DNA from: Selaginella tamariscina
Taxonomy: Eukaryota; Streptophyta; Lycopodiopsida; Selaginellales; Selaginellaceae
NCBI GenBank assembly: GCA_003024785.1
Contig: PUQB01000442.1
Span: 146,709 to 210,708, forward strand
Reading direction: 5' to 3'
DNA length: 64,000 nt
This document shows, piece after piece, positions 42,881 to 55,669 of the stretch; positions within the stretch are counted from its first letter, which is position 1; every line of letters starts with the position of its first letter. The position numbers were made by a program, and so were the translations under genes. The notes under the pieces were generated by a model. That model searched no databases, had not been told where the DNA came from, and saw only the letters and a program-made list of their open reading frames with translations.

Positions 42881-44861
42881 ATTAGGTATAGGGTTTTGCT
42901 TTTCTTCTTGTTGAATTTGATCCGTCACTCTTTGTACCGTAGCTTTCTCTTTTTCCCAGTTTTTGTGTATTGTCTCTTCTTTGTTTGGTTCTACCCGTAC
43001 TCGTTTAGCCTGTGTTATTGCGTATATTTCTATTGAGGGTAATTCTGTATCTTCTTCCCATTTGCATTTGTATTTTTCTCTTCATGGTCATTCTCTTGAT
43101 CATTTTGGTGGACTTCAATCCTCCATGTTGCTGGTTCTATGGTGGTGCTTCAGTGTTAAATTCGCATTGTGGACACTTTGGGGAATAATGTCCCAGCTCT
43201 CCACACGTGTAGCATTGAACATTGTTGAGTCTATTGCATTCGGTGGAGTAGTGTCCTTTCTCTGCATCTAAAACATGTTACATTTGGATTTGGACCACGT
43301 AATGCTGGTGGAGGTGGTATTGGTGGCAATAAAGGGAGTCCGGCTTGTGTTGGGGCTGGTAATAGAGATTATCCCCCTTACAGTATCTCCGTATTATTTC
43401 TTTGTCGATAAAATGCCCCGGATTCATGGGGAAATCTCCTTCCATTGCCGTTTCTTCGTTCCCCGTTATATGGTCTTTGTGGATAGTCGTATGGGTTGGC
43501 ATTCCAAGATTGTGGATAGTCATATGGGTTTGCATTCCTGGTGCTGTCCCATCTGGGTGGTGGTGGTGGGTATCCTTCAGTGCGTCCAATCATTGGTTGA
43601 GGTTTATATCCCGTGCTTCGACATTGCCTTGCTTCATGACCTATTCCTCCACACATCTGACACTTGGGTACTTTGCATTCAGAAGCATTATGTCCTTCAT
43701 TCTTACATGTTGTACAAAATATTGCTTTGGATTTTGCCCGTATCTCATTCTCCTTCCTGTATTGCCTTCTTGGTTCTCGTTCATCATCATTTATGTATCT
43801 CGGGGGTATCAGTATTTCAATTTGCTCAACCTCTTTGATTGCATCTCTTAAGTCATGTGGTTTTATCAGTCGTACTTGAAGATGTAAGTTGTCCCATAGT
43901 CCATTGATATACCATTTCCTTGCCAATTTGTCACTCATATCTCCTACCTCGCAGCAATTGTATATCCTCCGAAATCTGCGTGTGTAGTCTTCCATCGCCT
44001 CTGTAGGACCTTGCCGTATTTCTTGTAACTGAACTGTCAGGTCTCGTTTACGATACTTTATACATAGTAATTCCTAACAGTGCTAGTAATGTATTGTACT
44101 TGTAAATTGTGATGGCATTTTCATAATACCAATCACTAGCATCTCCCTTCAGTGTAAATGGAAATATTTGGAGCTTCTCATTTTCATCCTTGATTTCATT
44201 AGCTTCACACGCCTTCTCAAATTGTTGAATATGATGATTCGTATCTTTGTTCTCTAAACCTGAAAAGGTAGATGGTATGACCTTTCTTGTAATTGTTAGT
44301 GTTCTCATCTTCTCAGGTGTTTCGATTGTCAACAGATCCCAGTATTCTTGCGTCGGTACGTGTTTCCCGTTATCCTAGTTTTCTTGCTGGTTGTCTTCTT
44401 CCTCCGTAACTTTGTCATACTTTGTGTGTTGTTGTTTTTCTCTTTGTGCTTTAGATTGCTCCTTCCTTCTCTATTCTTCACGTTCCTCCAACCTTTTCTG
44501 GGACTCTATTACTACTTGTCGTCGTAAGTATCGCTCCTCACTCTCTTTGCTGTCTCTGCCTTATCTCTTCATATTGTTGACGTTCTGCAAGAATATGTCG
44601 GTAATCATCCATTCACTTACTACTAGATGCAGCAATCCATTCTCATGCTGTCTTTGTTGAGCATTCTTCCGTCTCTGCGATAATTGTTCCGATTGTATTA
44701 AGTACTCGCTGAGTATATGGAAAGCCTCAAATTTCTTCTTCCGCCGTAATTTCTCTTCAAACTCCAACACTTCTTTGGGTATCAGTCTACCCATCTTGGT
44801 ACATTCTACAGACACATTGTTAGTTACCTGCTAATACAACCATCCCTTTGTGGTCACCATA
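42881..44861 (-). pseudogene. gag: gag of family D retroelement (unit 1)
   Basis: From 44815 leftward: a basic coiled-coil-like N-terminus (VLEFEEKLRRKKKFEAF), the capsid region VIPSTFSGLENKDTNHHIQQ, FPFTLKGDASDWYYENA (44332-44090), then MEDYTRRFRRIYNCCEVGDM and LARKWYINGLWDNLHLQVRL, and zinc knuckles CTTCKNEGHNASEC and CQMCGGIGHEARQC (about 43640-43720). A further pair of knuckles lies near 43150-43260, making four CCHC motifs. Coding-like sequence continues to about 42890 (ITQAKRVRVEPNKEE) and is cut before any protease. A few frame changes are present. Confidence 0.85.
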
Positions 44862-45463
44862 TGTTAAACATAGAAAAATCCTACAGACTAAGTAGTGGAA
44901 GTGGTCGCCACCGACAAACCTGTATTAAGGGTCTATCGGAATAAGGAAGAACAAAAATAGAGTACATATCAAACTTCAGAATGTCGGGAAAGGGTAAGGA
45001 TGGCAAGGTATGTAACAGGCAGCAGTACTGCGGATCCCGTCACAGTACTGAGAAAAGAATAGTATACATCAAAGCAGAAAGATGAGCAAGAGATAATCGT
45101 ATTGAGAGTGAAAGAAAACTTATATTACGTCCGCACATGGAACATAATACAAAATTACAGTATACTTGGGATCTTGTTCTAGTCCTAATCTGGTCTATTT
45201 ATACCCTATAGTTAACTACCTCTTAGCTTTATTCATTCAGTTACTGTAACTCCTTATCCTTATTCGGGTATGCCGTACTCCACTTCAAACATCATATTGC
45301 AGTAGTGATCATTCGTATTACGATAGTGTCTCGTACTCCAATATTTTCTTTCGACTCTCGTTTTTCCACAATATACTTTTTTTTTTGGTGTTTTTCCCAT
45401 TATATTTGCCCATGAAATAAACACAATTAGGAACCTTCTACGTGTCTAACTACGATTCTAACA
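44862..45463 (-). mobile_element. Complete LTR of family D (junction of units 1 and 2)
   Basis: On the minus strand the LTR runs from TGTTAGAATCGTAG (45463) to TTTCTATGTTTAACA (44862), giving TG...CA ends and about 602 bp. A clean TATA box, TATAAATAG, lies at 45195-45203. Immediately inside comes TATGGTGACCACAAAGG, a primer-binding-site-like sequence starting TGG; the matching tRNA is not identified. The gag of the same family follows, so this is the 5' LTR of a minus-strand element. Confidence 0.85.
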
Positions 45464-46329
45464 ATACTACACGTTAAATTGTCATGTTGGATAAATATCC
45501 TTGTGACAAAGCATAAGATGGATTATAATTCCATTGTCATTTAAATATTTATGTTTAAGGGAGTGTTTAAGCTAATTCCATATTTTAATATTTTGTGAGA
45601 GGATGGAAAAGATTTTTACACCATGTTGTTGTCTTAAACTAAATGTAGCTAGTTCTAACAAATATTAGTGTCTTAAAACCAATGTAGTTGGTTTTGCCAA
45701 TATTATCATGTTAAATTAAAATTTCCTACCACCATGGGAGCCATATGTAGTCAGAGACTCTAATTCTCCACCTATAGTCACTAAAGTTCCTCTTTAAGAC
45801 TGTTAGGGTGTGCTCATCCCCGACAAAGTTCCTTTGCGTCTTGATAATCTTTTGGGCCATTGGCATTTGGTTCAACTACACTCACATGATTGCCTTTGAA
45901 ATCGAAGGACTAGGAGTCCTCACCTTCATCAGTCGAGCTTTGATTTTGCTGATCGTCACCTACATTATCATTGCATCCACCACTTATGCGATAAGCTATG
46001 GCACATCCTACATTGCAAAGCTCGCCTTAGCCGACTTGTTGAGTGTTTCCTACTGCATATGTGAGAAGGCATGCACCAGCTAAAATTCAACCCCAATTGA
46101 CACTTCACCTATCGGAAAGGCTTCCGACGCTTGCCACACTTTATGCACATCACTGCCTGCATGTACTTTATTGCAATTTCTTCTACCTCTGACTCATAAC
46201 ACTGACTTGCCACTCCACCTGCTTGATGCATAAGGTAACTCCACACACATACTACCTCTGCTTCTTTGATGGTGGTGTCTTCGCAATCTTGCTTGTACTC
46301 TCATGTTGCTTACCACTAGATCCTTCAAG

Positions 46330-47560
46330 AGCCAAGTTCTCTTTTGGTTTTTCCTATGGTGTATGTGCTTTCTGCAATTTACTAGCATACTCTGCCTTGT
46401 CTACTTCTTTTTCAAAATACATTACATGGTTCACCAATGGCTATATATATGCTGTATTAGAGGAAAAGATGAAACTAAAAAGAGTTCACAAGAAAATTAA
46501 ATAGGAACTCAACTTCCTTCTTTAGGTTAGCAATCGCAAACCAAGCTTGCTATTATATTGGTGCCCTTCCTTTAAATATATATCTAAATTCTTCTTATCA
46601 ATTCCAAGCTTAGCTTTCTCTGACAGTAACTGAAAAGTTTCACGATGACTTGCTCATCAATGAACATATTCTTTCCTTTTGCGTATGCTATAAGATCATC
46701 ATTATCCTCTTCTAGCCTTTTAAAATTGTATGTTTTATTTTATATATTCTGAGCCAACACCAAGGACATGAGCAATCTAAGCAATTTGGAACATAATATT
46801 CTATATTAATATTATTAACAATATGAAATCTTACTTTCTTTTTATTTAACTCACGCCTGTGGTGCTATCTTTGAAGCTATTTTGACATCGGGTTGGGTAG
46901 TTCATGAAACTTACACCCTCACGCTTGCAAATTAATGGTAATCGAAAACAATTATATCCAAATGATACATATTCTATTGTGAAATGAAGTTCAATTATAG
47001 ATAAATAAACTTGATTAATAAGAAAAGCAATGATAATAATTATTAACGTTGAAATATACTATGAATCATCGTGCAGTGAAGATGCAGAATTTGTTCTTAT
47101 CTAATAGCTGTTGGTGAATCCCGAACTTCTTTGATTTCTAATGCCTAGGGCCAAAGAAGTTCTAATGCCTAGGGCTCATGAAAATCCATATATGTCATAT
47201 AATGGCATATATTTAAAAATGAAATGATTCTAACCTCCATGATATCAAATGATTTAATAATATAAGGAAATGATGTATAAGAGACTACGAAATGTGTACA
47301 TGTTATGAGCTCATTGAAACTTAACTTTCCTACATCTTTAGCAAGTCTGTTTGCAACTGCAGATTTAACACATATGGCAACATTTATGATCATTTACAAC
47401 TTAAATATAAAATCTAATGTCAAGAATTTAACACTAGAAAATAGGGCCTTTATTAATCAAACAAACTCACATTAGAAATCCTTGGAAAAGCCACTCAAAT
47501 CTTAATAACAGCCTTAAGCTTTCCATCCTTGGACCTGCATTTATCCTTATGTAAGTTATG
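46330..47560 (-). pseudogene. Exon-like segments downstream of the Dof-like gene (unit 2)
   Basis: Same blocks as in unit 1: SKDGKLKAVIKI (about 47530), ANRLAKDVGKLSFN (about 47350), the segment ending in a GTAAG donor near 46840, LEEDNDDLIAYAKGKN (about 46700), EKEVDKAEYASKLQKAH (about 46400) and SSGKQHESTSKIAKTPPSKK (about 46310). A stop (CCATAG) between the last two is present in all units. Exon status is uncertain, but a charged, lysine-rich, coding-like composition is clear against the AT-rich background. Confidence 0.4.
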
Positions 47561-47613
47561 GATATAAAATTTGATGTTAGTTTGATTAAGGACATGAGAA
47601 AGTAATACTAGTA

Positions 47614-49277
47614 TTAAGTATTATCATACGTGCTAATCTTAGATCTCGTGTTCAACCTAGCATGTTTATTAGTTTTCTCATTGTTGGACAGTGGCATGTG
47701 CAGATTTATCTCCTCCATCTCTAAAGGTTGATGCCTCTTCTTGTAAGCCTCATCATCAGTGTCCTGGAAGACTATTCAGGAAATGTATTATATATGCATA
47801 GACCTATAAATTGTTCATTCAAATTTATTTATCTAGCAAACCCATGAATAGAATGAATGAAAGCCTCATGTGGATAGTACACACATATGTATGTATGCAG
47901 ATGTACAAATACCATAACACGCATAGGTAATGTACTTTTATATAATTCTAAAAGTTAAATTAAACTAATAACCTCATCACTTGAGTGCTCCTCCTCATCC
48001 AAATCCAGAGGTTCCACCAGCCTCCACTGAGGTATGTCAATATTAATTTGTTTAACATACTCCACACGCTGTGCACGAACGCTCTCAGGCACAACAAATT
48101 TGTCGATATCATAGTCTAATGCCCGTCTCCGTGTAGCTCGATCTCATATAAATCAAATTATGTTTATACTTTAATTCTATGTTTGTTTCTTATTATTAAT
48201 TTAAATATATTATTGTTAATCAATTACATTTATGCAAATATTATTTCTTCAATATCAATTATTCTGTATCAGCTTACCTTTTGGGACATGAGGTACAGCG
48301 GGAGGACGAGTTGCACTACCTGTTACATAGAAGCATTGAATAGTGTTCTCATATATACATATGAGGTTCTTATAACATCATGACTTAAAATAAGGAAGAT
48401 AAACGTAACTTAACATAATATCTAAGACTAGACCTATACATCTACATGATATGTGTATATATATGTGCATGCATATATATATCCATTTAGAATACAACAT
48501 ATATATTTACCCCGTCTGGCTAGCTGCAACCGTTTATGGACCTTTGGTAGCCCTATCTCTAGCTTATGGACCTTGGTAGCCCTATCTTCTAGCGGTTCAA
48601 CCATAAGTGCATGCTTCTTTGGAGAATCGTCCTCCTCCTCCACATTTACTTGCTCCGATTTACCCACTGCTGTCACTACACATGATACAATTTAGTAAAT
48701 GGTACAAAGTGTAAACCAAATACATAAGAACATATATATGTATTCATAGATATAGGTCATATCTACCCACACACAACAAACTTTCGTTGGGTATGGATGC
48801 CACAAATAGATACATGATCTTTAGTATCACTTTTTACACTAATTGTTTTTATCATTCTAAGTTAATAGTATTTAGTCTTACCAGCTGCTTTCACAAAGTC
48901 CTTGTCATTCTGGCAGCACCATCTTTGCTCTCCTCCATGTCTATATAGTTTTCAGAATGTTTTGAGTATGCAGCCTTTGCTTCCTCCACGACTCCATGTT
49001 CCTCTCGATCCTTCACAAACTGTTTATACTTCTTGGTAGTTACGACGAATTTCTTCTTTAAACACGCTTTACGCAAGCACCGAAACCTGGGCTGGGTATC
49101 CTTTTTATTGTTGTAACAGTCAAATGCGGTGTCTCTTGAGCCACAATTGGGGCACATATATACTCCATTAGGCAGTTCGTGTGCAGCCCAACGATGCTCC
49201 AAATGGTTCTCAACTATATATGGCCAACGATGTGGACATTCTTTAGGTCTTGGCTTTGGCCCTGGTTTTCTCGCCAT
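47614..49277 (-). CDS. Dof-like zinc-finger protein gene, five exons (unit 2)
   Basis: Exons by eye: 49277-48882, 48675-48511, 48319-48278, 48136-47973, 47763-47614 with stop TAA. Exon lengths from the better copy of each exon sum to 888 nt, exactly 295 codons plus stop, which supports the model. Exon 4 reads ATRRRALDYDIDKFVVPESV and onward to an acidic end, EEEHSSDE; its donor is a weak GTTATT. Exon 1 lacks one base present in unit 1 (in GGCAGCACC near 48912), which would truncate the product. Exon 2 has an in-frame 30-bp tandem duplication (KVHKLEIGLPKVHKRLQ), ten extra residues. The zinc finger is the same as in unit 1 except H69 to R. Unit 1 and unit 2 therefore each carry different small lesions. 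Confidence 0.6.
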
Positions 49278-50037
49278 TGAATACTCTGTAGTTAATAGAT
49301 GAAACTTGGTTAATAAGATGCATAAGTAATACAATTAGTAAATATTTAAAATATGAATGCAATCTAGTGATGATCTTACTGTTGAGTTTTATTATTTAAA
49401 TACTAACAAGAATATGAATGTATATATATACTCGTTTATATGTGTTTATATAGAAGGAGATTACGTGCTTGAGAACAAGATGACAGTCAGTAGGTGTTTA
49501 TCTAGATTATCCAAGCACATTCAATATCAACCAATTTAATCTGGGTAACAAAATCAATCATCAAAATATACACCCCCAATTAATATGATCACTATTTTCA
49601 ATATCAATATGGATTAAGAAAAATACAGACCCACAACTCATGCACAATTGATCTAGATTATTATTTTTAATGTCAGTATATTCTAAATTACTAATTCAAT
49701 AAAAAATGAAGTGTACAGATGATTGAGTATAGCATTAAATTAATTTAAAAATATTTATGAACGCACCTTTTTATTTGCTCTCGAGCAATAGTCAATCCTA
49801 GGGTAACATGTTAATCCTAGGGTATGCAATCCACGTGCCAACGTGGAATCCACACGCCAACGTGGATTAACACGTTATCACGTTAATAATGTCATAATAA
49901 TCTTATCATGTTTTATTAATGTTAGTGCTACATTTTTGTGCTAATAATGTATTTCCATTCTTTTATGGAATCACCCCTCTCCTTGAGAAGTCCTCTGTCC
50001 TACGGTGTGTTCTTGTTTAGGTTGCGAGAGCATATAG

Positions 50038-50480
50038 TCAGCATATTCTAGCATAATATGAAGAATATTGGTCAATCCTAGTCCTAAGTTCGTGAGTTTG
50101 CCATTCTTTGTTTGCTATGACCTGGTTGTGGTTGTGCTGGTGTTGGTCCAAGAGCCTCTGGAGGGCATCGTACTCACCCTGTAACCAATCGATTTTTGTT
50201 GCTAACTTGTCCCATAGTTCCCCGGCGTCCTTCCTTCTCTTTATAGCTACCTTACATAGTAGGGCTCCTTGGCAAAGCAGTTCTATAGCTTCCTTGGCTT
50301 CCTCTCGTGGGGCTTGTCGTCGTTCTATGATTTCAGTTATTATGGCATCATGTTCCTTTGCCACGGCTGGGAGATCGAGGTCGTTATACACTACCATTGC
50401 TTCCTTTAGTTGGTTGAAGGCCTCTGCGATCTTGAGGTGAGCCGATGAGTCCCACCGACTGTCACATGGAGATGTTGGTA
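50038..50480 (-). pseudogene. Coiled-coil protein fragment in element E (unit 2)
   Basis: Same 119-codon coiled-coil frame as at 25057-25416 with one substitution (Q to R in ERRQAP). The upstream frame is shifted differently by small indels. Function unknown. Confidence 0.4.
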
Positions 50481-51439
50481 GGTATCCTTTGACTCTTTTT
50501 CATACTCGCCCTCCATTTCCTCCTTGTTTGGCCCAGTAGGTCGTCTAGGTACCTCTGATGGGAATTCCAGTGGTAACAGGGGTCCCACTGTCAAAGGTAC
50601 CGCTCATATGGGCTTTGTCATCCAGTGCCTGGGTGGTGCCATGACTTGTTCTGCTCCACTCCCCCTCCCATGTCTAGAGTTGTGCTGGTATGAAGTCATA
50701 GTTCGGCCAATCACACCAACAATCATGATAACGATATGGCCGGCCGTGGAAAGCTCCCTCTCGGACACGGTTTGATCTTCGTATATTCCACTGGTTAGAG
50801 TCAGAACCAAGTACTGCTTGAGGCAATCTGCCTAGTTCACTGTGACTCCTTCCCAGGCTTTATAGAGGCCGTTTGCCAACTGCCTAGTGATTTGTCTCCT
50901 CGTACTTCCGTGAACAAGAAGGCTACTAGTGCTACAAATTCAGCTTCCTCTCCTCTCTTGTATGCCCCATAACGCCCCGTTCCCCGTGGTGGTGGACCTC
51001 TAGGCTCCATTTCTGATAATTTTCCTACTGTGGGGCTGTCCTCCGGTAGTCAAATACTGTGCTAGCTTGTCGAACATTATGGGAGGTTGTGCTTCCTCCT
51101 AAGCCAAACCGGATCCCTCTCCACCCGGTCTGGCTAATCACCAAGTCTGCAGACTAGATGAACTGCCTAGCTTTCTTGGTGAATCCCAGCTTTTCCACTT
51201 CTCCCTATGGAAGGTTAAAGAATTCGTCCAGGCACAACTCTCTCCTGACCCACGAACGTCGGGTCGGACGATCAACTCTTTGAACTTGAAATACCTGGGT
51301 GACACGAGTTTTGTTGTCCTCTCCCCTCCTTCGATGGACATGCGAACCTCATGGATGACTACTGGCCTATTCCGCTTCGTCCAATTTGTCGTCATAGTAT
51401 TACATTGTATATCTCCTTCCCGGGTACTGCCAACATGGT

Positions 51440-53700
51440 GGTCCTCATGACGTCCTCTAAGGTGATTGGTGTGACTATCTTTGCGCCTAGATACGCAATG
51501 TTGGCGCCGCCCGACCATCATTGCCTTTGTAGTATGTGCCTCACGCATGCGGTCCATCCTCATGGACCATGTGACCCTGTGATCTGTCCACACGTGTATC
51601 TAGAAGTCGTCCTCCCAGCCGCACCGTCCTTCCTGCTGCACTTCCTTGGGGTTTCCCTGCCACAGTGGCTACTTTTTCCTAGGGTGTCTTGGTCCGAACT
51701 CCTTCTGGGTGGATATTCAGCCCAACGTGGTTACTATTGGCTGTTTGTCATAGTGCATGTCTGTCATTGCCGCTTGTTGTGACCCTGATAATGTCAGGTG
51801 AAGCCCACCCTGGTCTTAGCTGTAGGGCCTTTTCAGTTTGCCCCTCCCCACCGGGGCCTCCCGTCACAAGTCCCCCGTGTTCCACCCCTAGGACTTTGTG
51901 CCTCACTTCTATCAGGGAGTGTCCCCACCAGAGCTTACCCCTCCCTCACTTCCATAGCTGATCTCCGATTAGCTGTGGCTGTGGGTATATTCAGTTGAAG
52001 CCAGGGCTGGAATGGGGTTGTCAGTCGAGTCTACTATTAAGCTTAAATCGAGCCCACTTAGATGGCGTTGTCGTTTGGCTGTGGTGTGTCCATGTGGCTC
52101 CTCTGAAGTTGCAAAGGCAGTTGGTGAACCAGTCCTTATGCTCTTGTCCTGGGTTCATACTGTTTTGGGCTTCGAGCGCTCCGCTTGCGACCCTTGGTCT
52201 GCCAATGCAGTACCTACCCTAGTGGGAGTGCTCCTACCCTATGTGGCTCGAGCTTGATGGGTGTGTGCAAGGGACAGCTATTTCATTGTCGTCCAATCCT
52301 TCATGCCTACCTAGCACAAAGTGTCTTAGTGCTCTGAATCGTTGCACAATGCCCGGACTTGCCTTGCGGCCATAGACCTTAGTCCCCTCCTAATGTGAAA
52401 TCTTATTTGCTGGTGCTCCCAGTCATGATGTACCTTTGTGCCCCTAAGCCAGAGGTGACCAAGAAGCAGATCAAATCCCTATCGAGGACGACAACATTTA
52501 CCCAAAATTTGACCTTTTGGTTCTTGATTTCTATTGCCCTTAGGATACCCTTGGGTGTTACCTTGGCTTGATTTGCCATTTGTACATGGAAGAGAGTCAA
52601 CTTCGGGGTTGGTATATTCAGCTCACGATGAAGTTTTGTTGACATGATGTTCACTGCTAACACACCATCTATAATCACATCGTCAATTGTGCGGCCTGCC
52701 ATCCGAACCAAAATGGTTAGCACATAATCCACAAAGTCTACTGTGGTTGCGGTGCCTCTGGGCTGAGGCCGGGATGATCCTCGTGGTCGAGCCTCGTATA
52801 GCGTGGCTGGAACGGGTGGCGCTTCTTGTCCTATTGAGGCCTCTCCTCTGTTGAAGGCAAGACGTTTCCATCTTCTCACTGCTCCCCTTGATTCTCTACC
52901 CTAGTCGGGCTTTGCCGGTCTTGTAGCGGTTGGTATGTCAATTTGCTATATTACCCACTGCTTCAATAGTGAGGGTTTTGCCACATGTTCCTTTTCATGG
53001 TGCCTTCCTATTCTCTTGGTTGCGCACGTGCGGTCGGCTTGTTTCATCCACTAGGGGGCCTGTGGTGTTTTGTTCATTTTTTCGTCCCAACCTGGTAGTA
53101 CTACCATTACTTGATTTGCTTGCGGTGTTGGGATTAGTGTCAGTTGGTGGGGGTTTGTTTGTTCACCGCCCTTGCGGGGCTGGGCGCTTGCGCTTCCAAC
53201 ATGGGTTTGATTAATGATACCAGGAGCACCAATAGAGTGGGTGTGGGCCACCACAAAGCGCATGTCATCTCCCTGCGTTCTAGCCGCTTCTCCTGTTGTC
53301 GTACCTAGGTCGGTAGGGTTGCCAGTACCAAGAGTGGAACCTATGACTCTGGTCTCCCAATCTTTACCTCCTACGAGGTTGGTTGTTCCCTTCCATCCTA
53401 CGCCCATAACTCCTCTAGTTGTCTGCATACCCCTCTGTTTTCCATTCCACCGTCAATGTGGCTGCCTATGGTAGCTTGTTGCTCAAAAGTTCGACCAATC
53501 GATAGTAATTGTCGTGTTGTGGGACCTGCAGATGTTAAATACCCAGCAGTAGTTGTCCTTGCGTGTGGTGTATCCCATTTGAGCAAGTGTTGCAGTTAAG
53601 TCTTCCTTCCATGCTGCCACTCGGTGGGTTTCCCTTCATTATGATCGCTCATGCTCCCTAGCTCCAGCCACTCTGTCCCGTCGCTTGTTCCCCGGCTGGT
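51440..53700 (-). mobile_element. Degenerate minus-strand coding block E, right part (unit 2)
   Basis: Uninterrupted copy of the block; the left part is 49950-51433. It preserves the empty target site of the chromovirus (CAACATGGTGGTCC, about 51428). By eye it differs from unit 1 at a few percent of positions, with many C/T differences. Confidence 0.45.
52403..52879 (-). pseudogene. Retropepsin-like frame of element E (unit 2)
   Basis: Same as at 36186-36611, with IIDGVLAVNIMS at the active-site position, and a longer open frame. The upstream part SRPQPRGTATTVDFVDYVLT is shared. Confidence 0.55.
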
Positions 53701-54267
53701 AGTTTGACAATGGTCAAACCACCATCAACCATGGTGAGCGTCCAGTGCAAGTCCTTGTGGATAGCAGGAGTAGCGATAACTTTGTGTCAATAAAGTTAGT
53801 GGAGGACTGTATCTTGCCCGCGAAGACTGTGCCTCAATACAAGATTGAGGGCTCAGTTGTCACACAAAGTAAAAGTGCTTGTGTGGAGGAGTTACAGTTG
53901 GAGGTTGGCAAAACCCAACTGGTGGAGTAGCATAAAGAATGTGCCTGAATACGAGATTGAGGGCTCAGCTATCACACAGACATGGAACGCTTGTGTGGAG
54001 GAGTTACAGCTGGAGGTTGGCAAAGTGTGGATCCTAAGATCTAGTGGAGCACCAAGCGCATGAAGCTTGAGTACGGTGAAGTGAAAGACACTTGGATTGG
54101 AACAAAACTTGAGTCTCCAAACAAGTTCTTCACTGTCACCTTGAGCAAAGCTACTGTGCGAGTTGTCCTTGAGGAGTTTGCTGATGTCTTCCCTCTCAAA
54201 CCACCTCATGGCTTACCACCTACAAGAGGTGTGGAGCATGAGATTGTGTTGGATCAGGGTACAAAAG
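53700..54267 (+). pseudogene. Ty3/gypsy element C: protease to RT linker (unit 2)
   Basis: Same layout as unit 1: VQVLVDSRSSDNFVSIKLVE at 53745, two ~112 bp repeats, and EIVLDQGTK before the LTR at 54268. Confidence 0.75.
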
Positions 54268-54784
54268 TGTTAGGATCGTAGTTAGACATTTAGAAGATTC
54301 CTTGTTATGTTTATTTCATGGGCAAATATAATGGGAAAAACACCAAAAACAGTATATATTATGAAAAACCGAGAGTGGAAGGATATATCGGAGTACGAGT
54401 CACTAACACTACCGCAATACAATGTTTAAAGTGGAGTACGGCATACTTGGATAAGGATAAGGAGTTACAGTAACTGAATGGATAAGGCTAAGAGGTAGTT
54501 ACTATAACTGCTAGTACGGGACCAAATACGAGTATAAATAGACCAAATTAGGACTAGAAAGGTATCCCAAGTATTGTTAGGCACCACTACATACAAACTA
54601 GAGACCCTCACAAAACCACCCGACCTCCCCGAGCTGTCTCTAATCTCCACACGCTACTCTCCAAAAAGGCTTCCAATCTTAGTGTGCCCTTAATTCTCTT
54701 AGATCTAGGTATAGCTCTTTAGGAATATTTAGCTTATACCTTTCTAGGGAATATTTTTTGATTCGTTATACGGGTTGTAACAAT

Positions 54785-55502
54785 CCTCCCCCCATTAGCA
54801 AGTCCTTGTCCTCAAGTGCAGTATAACTTACTCAACTGGTCCTGTATCATTAGCCTCGTACATCCACAAGAATCTACCCAGGACTTGTTCCTTGTGAGTA
54901 TTCTCTTTAACTGGCTAACATGAAACACTGGGTGCACCCTCACTCCTTCTGGCAGTCGTAGTCGATATGCCACCTTATCGATACGCTCTAGAATATCATA
55001 AGGACCTGAGTACCTGGGAGACAACTTATCATTGTGTCCCTTCCGTAAGGCCACAACAGTGTTCCGCCTTACATGTGTGGCAAATACCACTCGGAGATAT
55101 ACATAGTCTCCCACTTGGAACTCTTGGAAGCTTCTGTGCTCATTAGCAAACTTAATAGCTCGGCTTTGAGCTACTTGTAAGTTCTTCTTGCACAAACTCT
55201 GAATGTTTCTAAGCTCAACACTCAAATCTTTAGCTTCCTCATCCATGTTGCCTTGAGCTTTCTTACTTGCTAAACCCAGCTCAAAAGCTGTCTTGGAATG
55301 CCGTCCAAACATAGCATAATATGGACTCATTCCAATGCCACTGTGTCCTTGGCAAATGGGTGACAAAGTCCATAGAGATACTGCCCCATCGCCTGTCTGG
55401 AATAGGCAATGGTACTAATAGCCCACTTGGTTTTTCCCTGGGCACCTTTACTTGCTGACACTTGTCACAAGTCCTGCAGTACTCTATGATATTAGCTTTC
55501 AT
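54785..55502 (-). pseudogene. Element B integrase, core deleted (unit 2)
   Basis: IEYCRTCDKCQQVK is the end of the zinc-binding part and [10 protein letters not shown] the first catalytic strand; the sequence then passes to [20 protein letters not shown], skipping most of the catalytic core. The C-terminal tail is intact: [31 protein letters not shown] and [13 protein letters not shown]. The same deletion is seen in unit 1. Confidence 0.8.
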
Positions 55503-55669
55503 ATTCCTTCAATAGAACCTTCTCTTGATCAACTCATACATTTTCCTCCCCCTAAAATGACCAGCCTCCGGGTGATCATGATGGAAATATAGTACTCGGT
55601 TGATCAAATGGTCCACATGAGGAAGATACACACGGCCACTGAGGTGAGCTCAAAGGACACTAGAGCCAC

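Noticed and set aside
43275-43851. Plus-strand frames of 149-187 codons (also 59568-60171)
   Set aside because: They lie opposite the CCHC zinc-knuckle part of the family D gag, which explains the open reading on the antisense strand.
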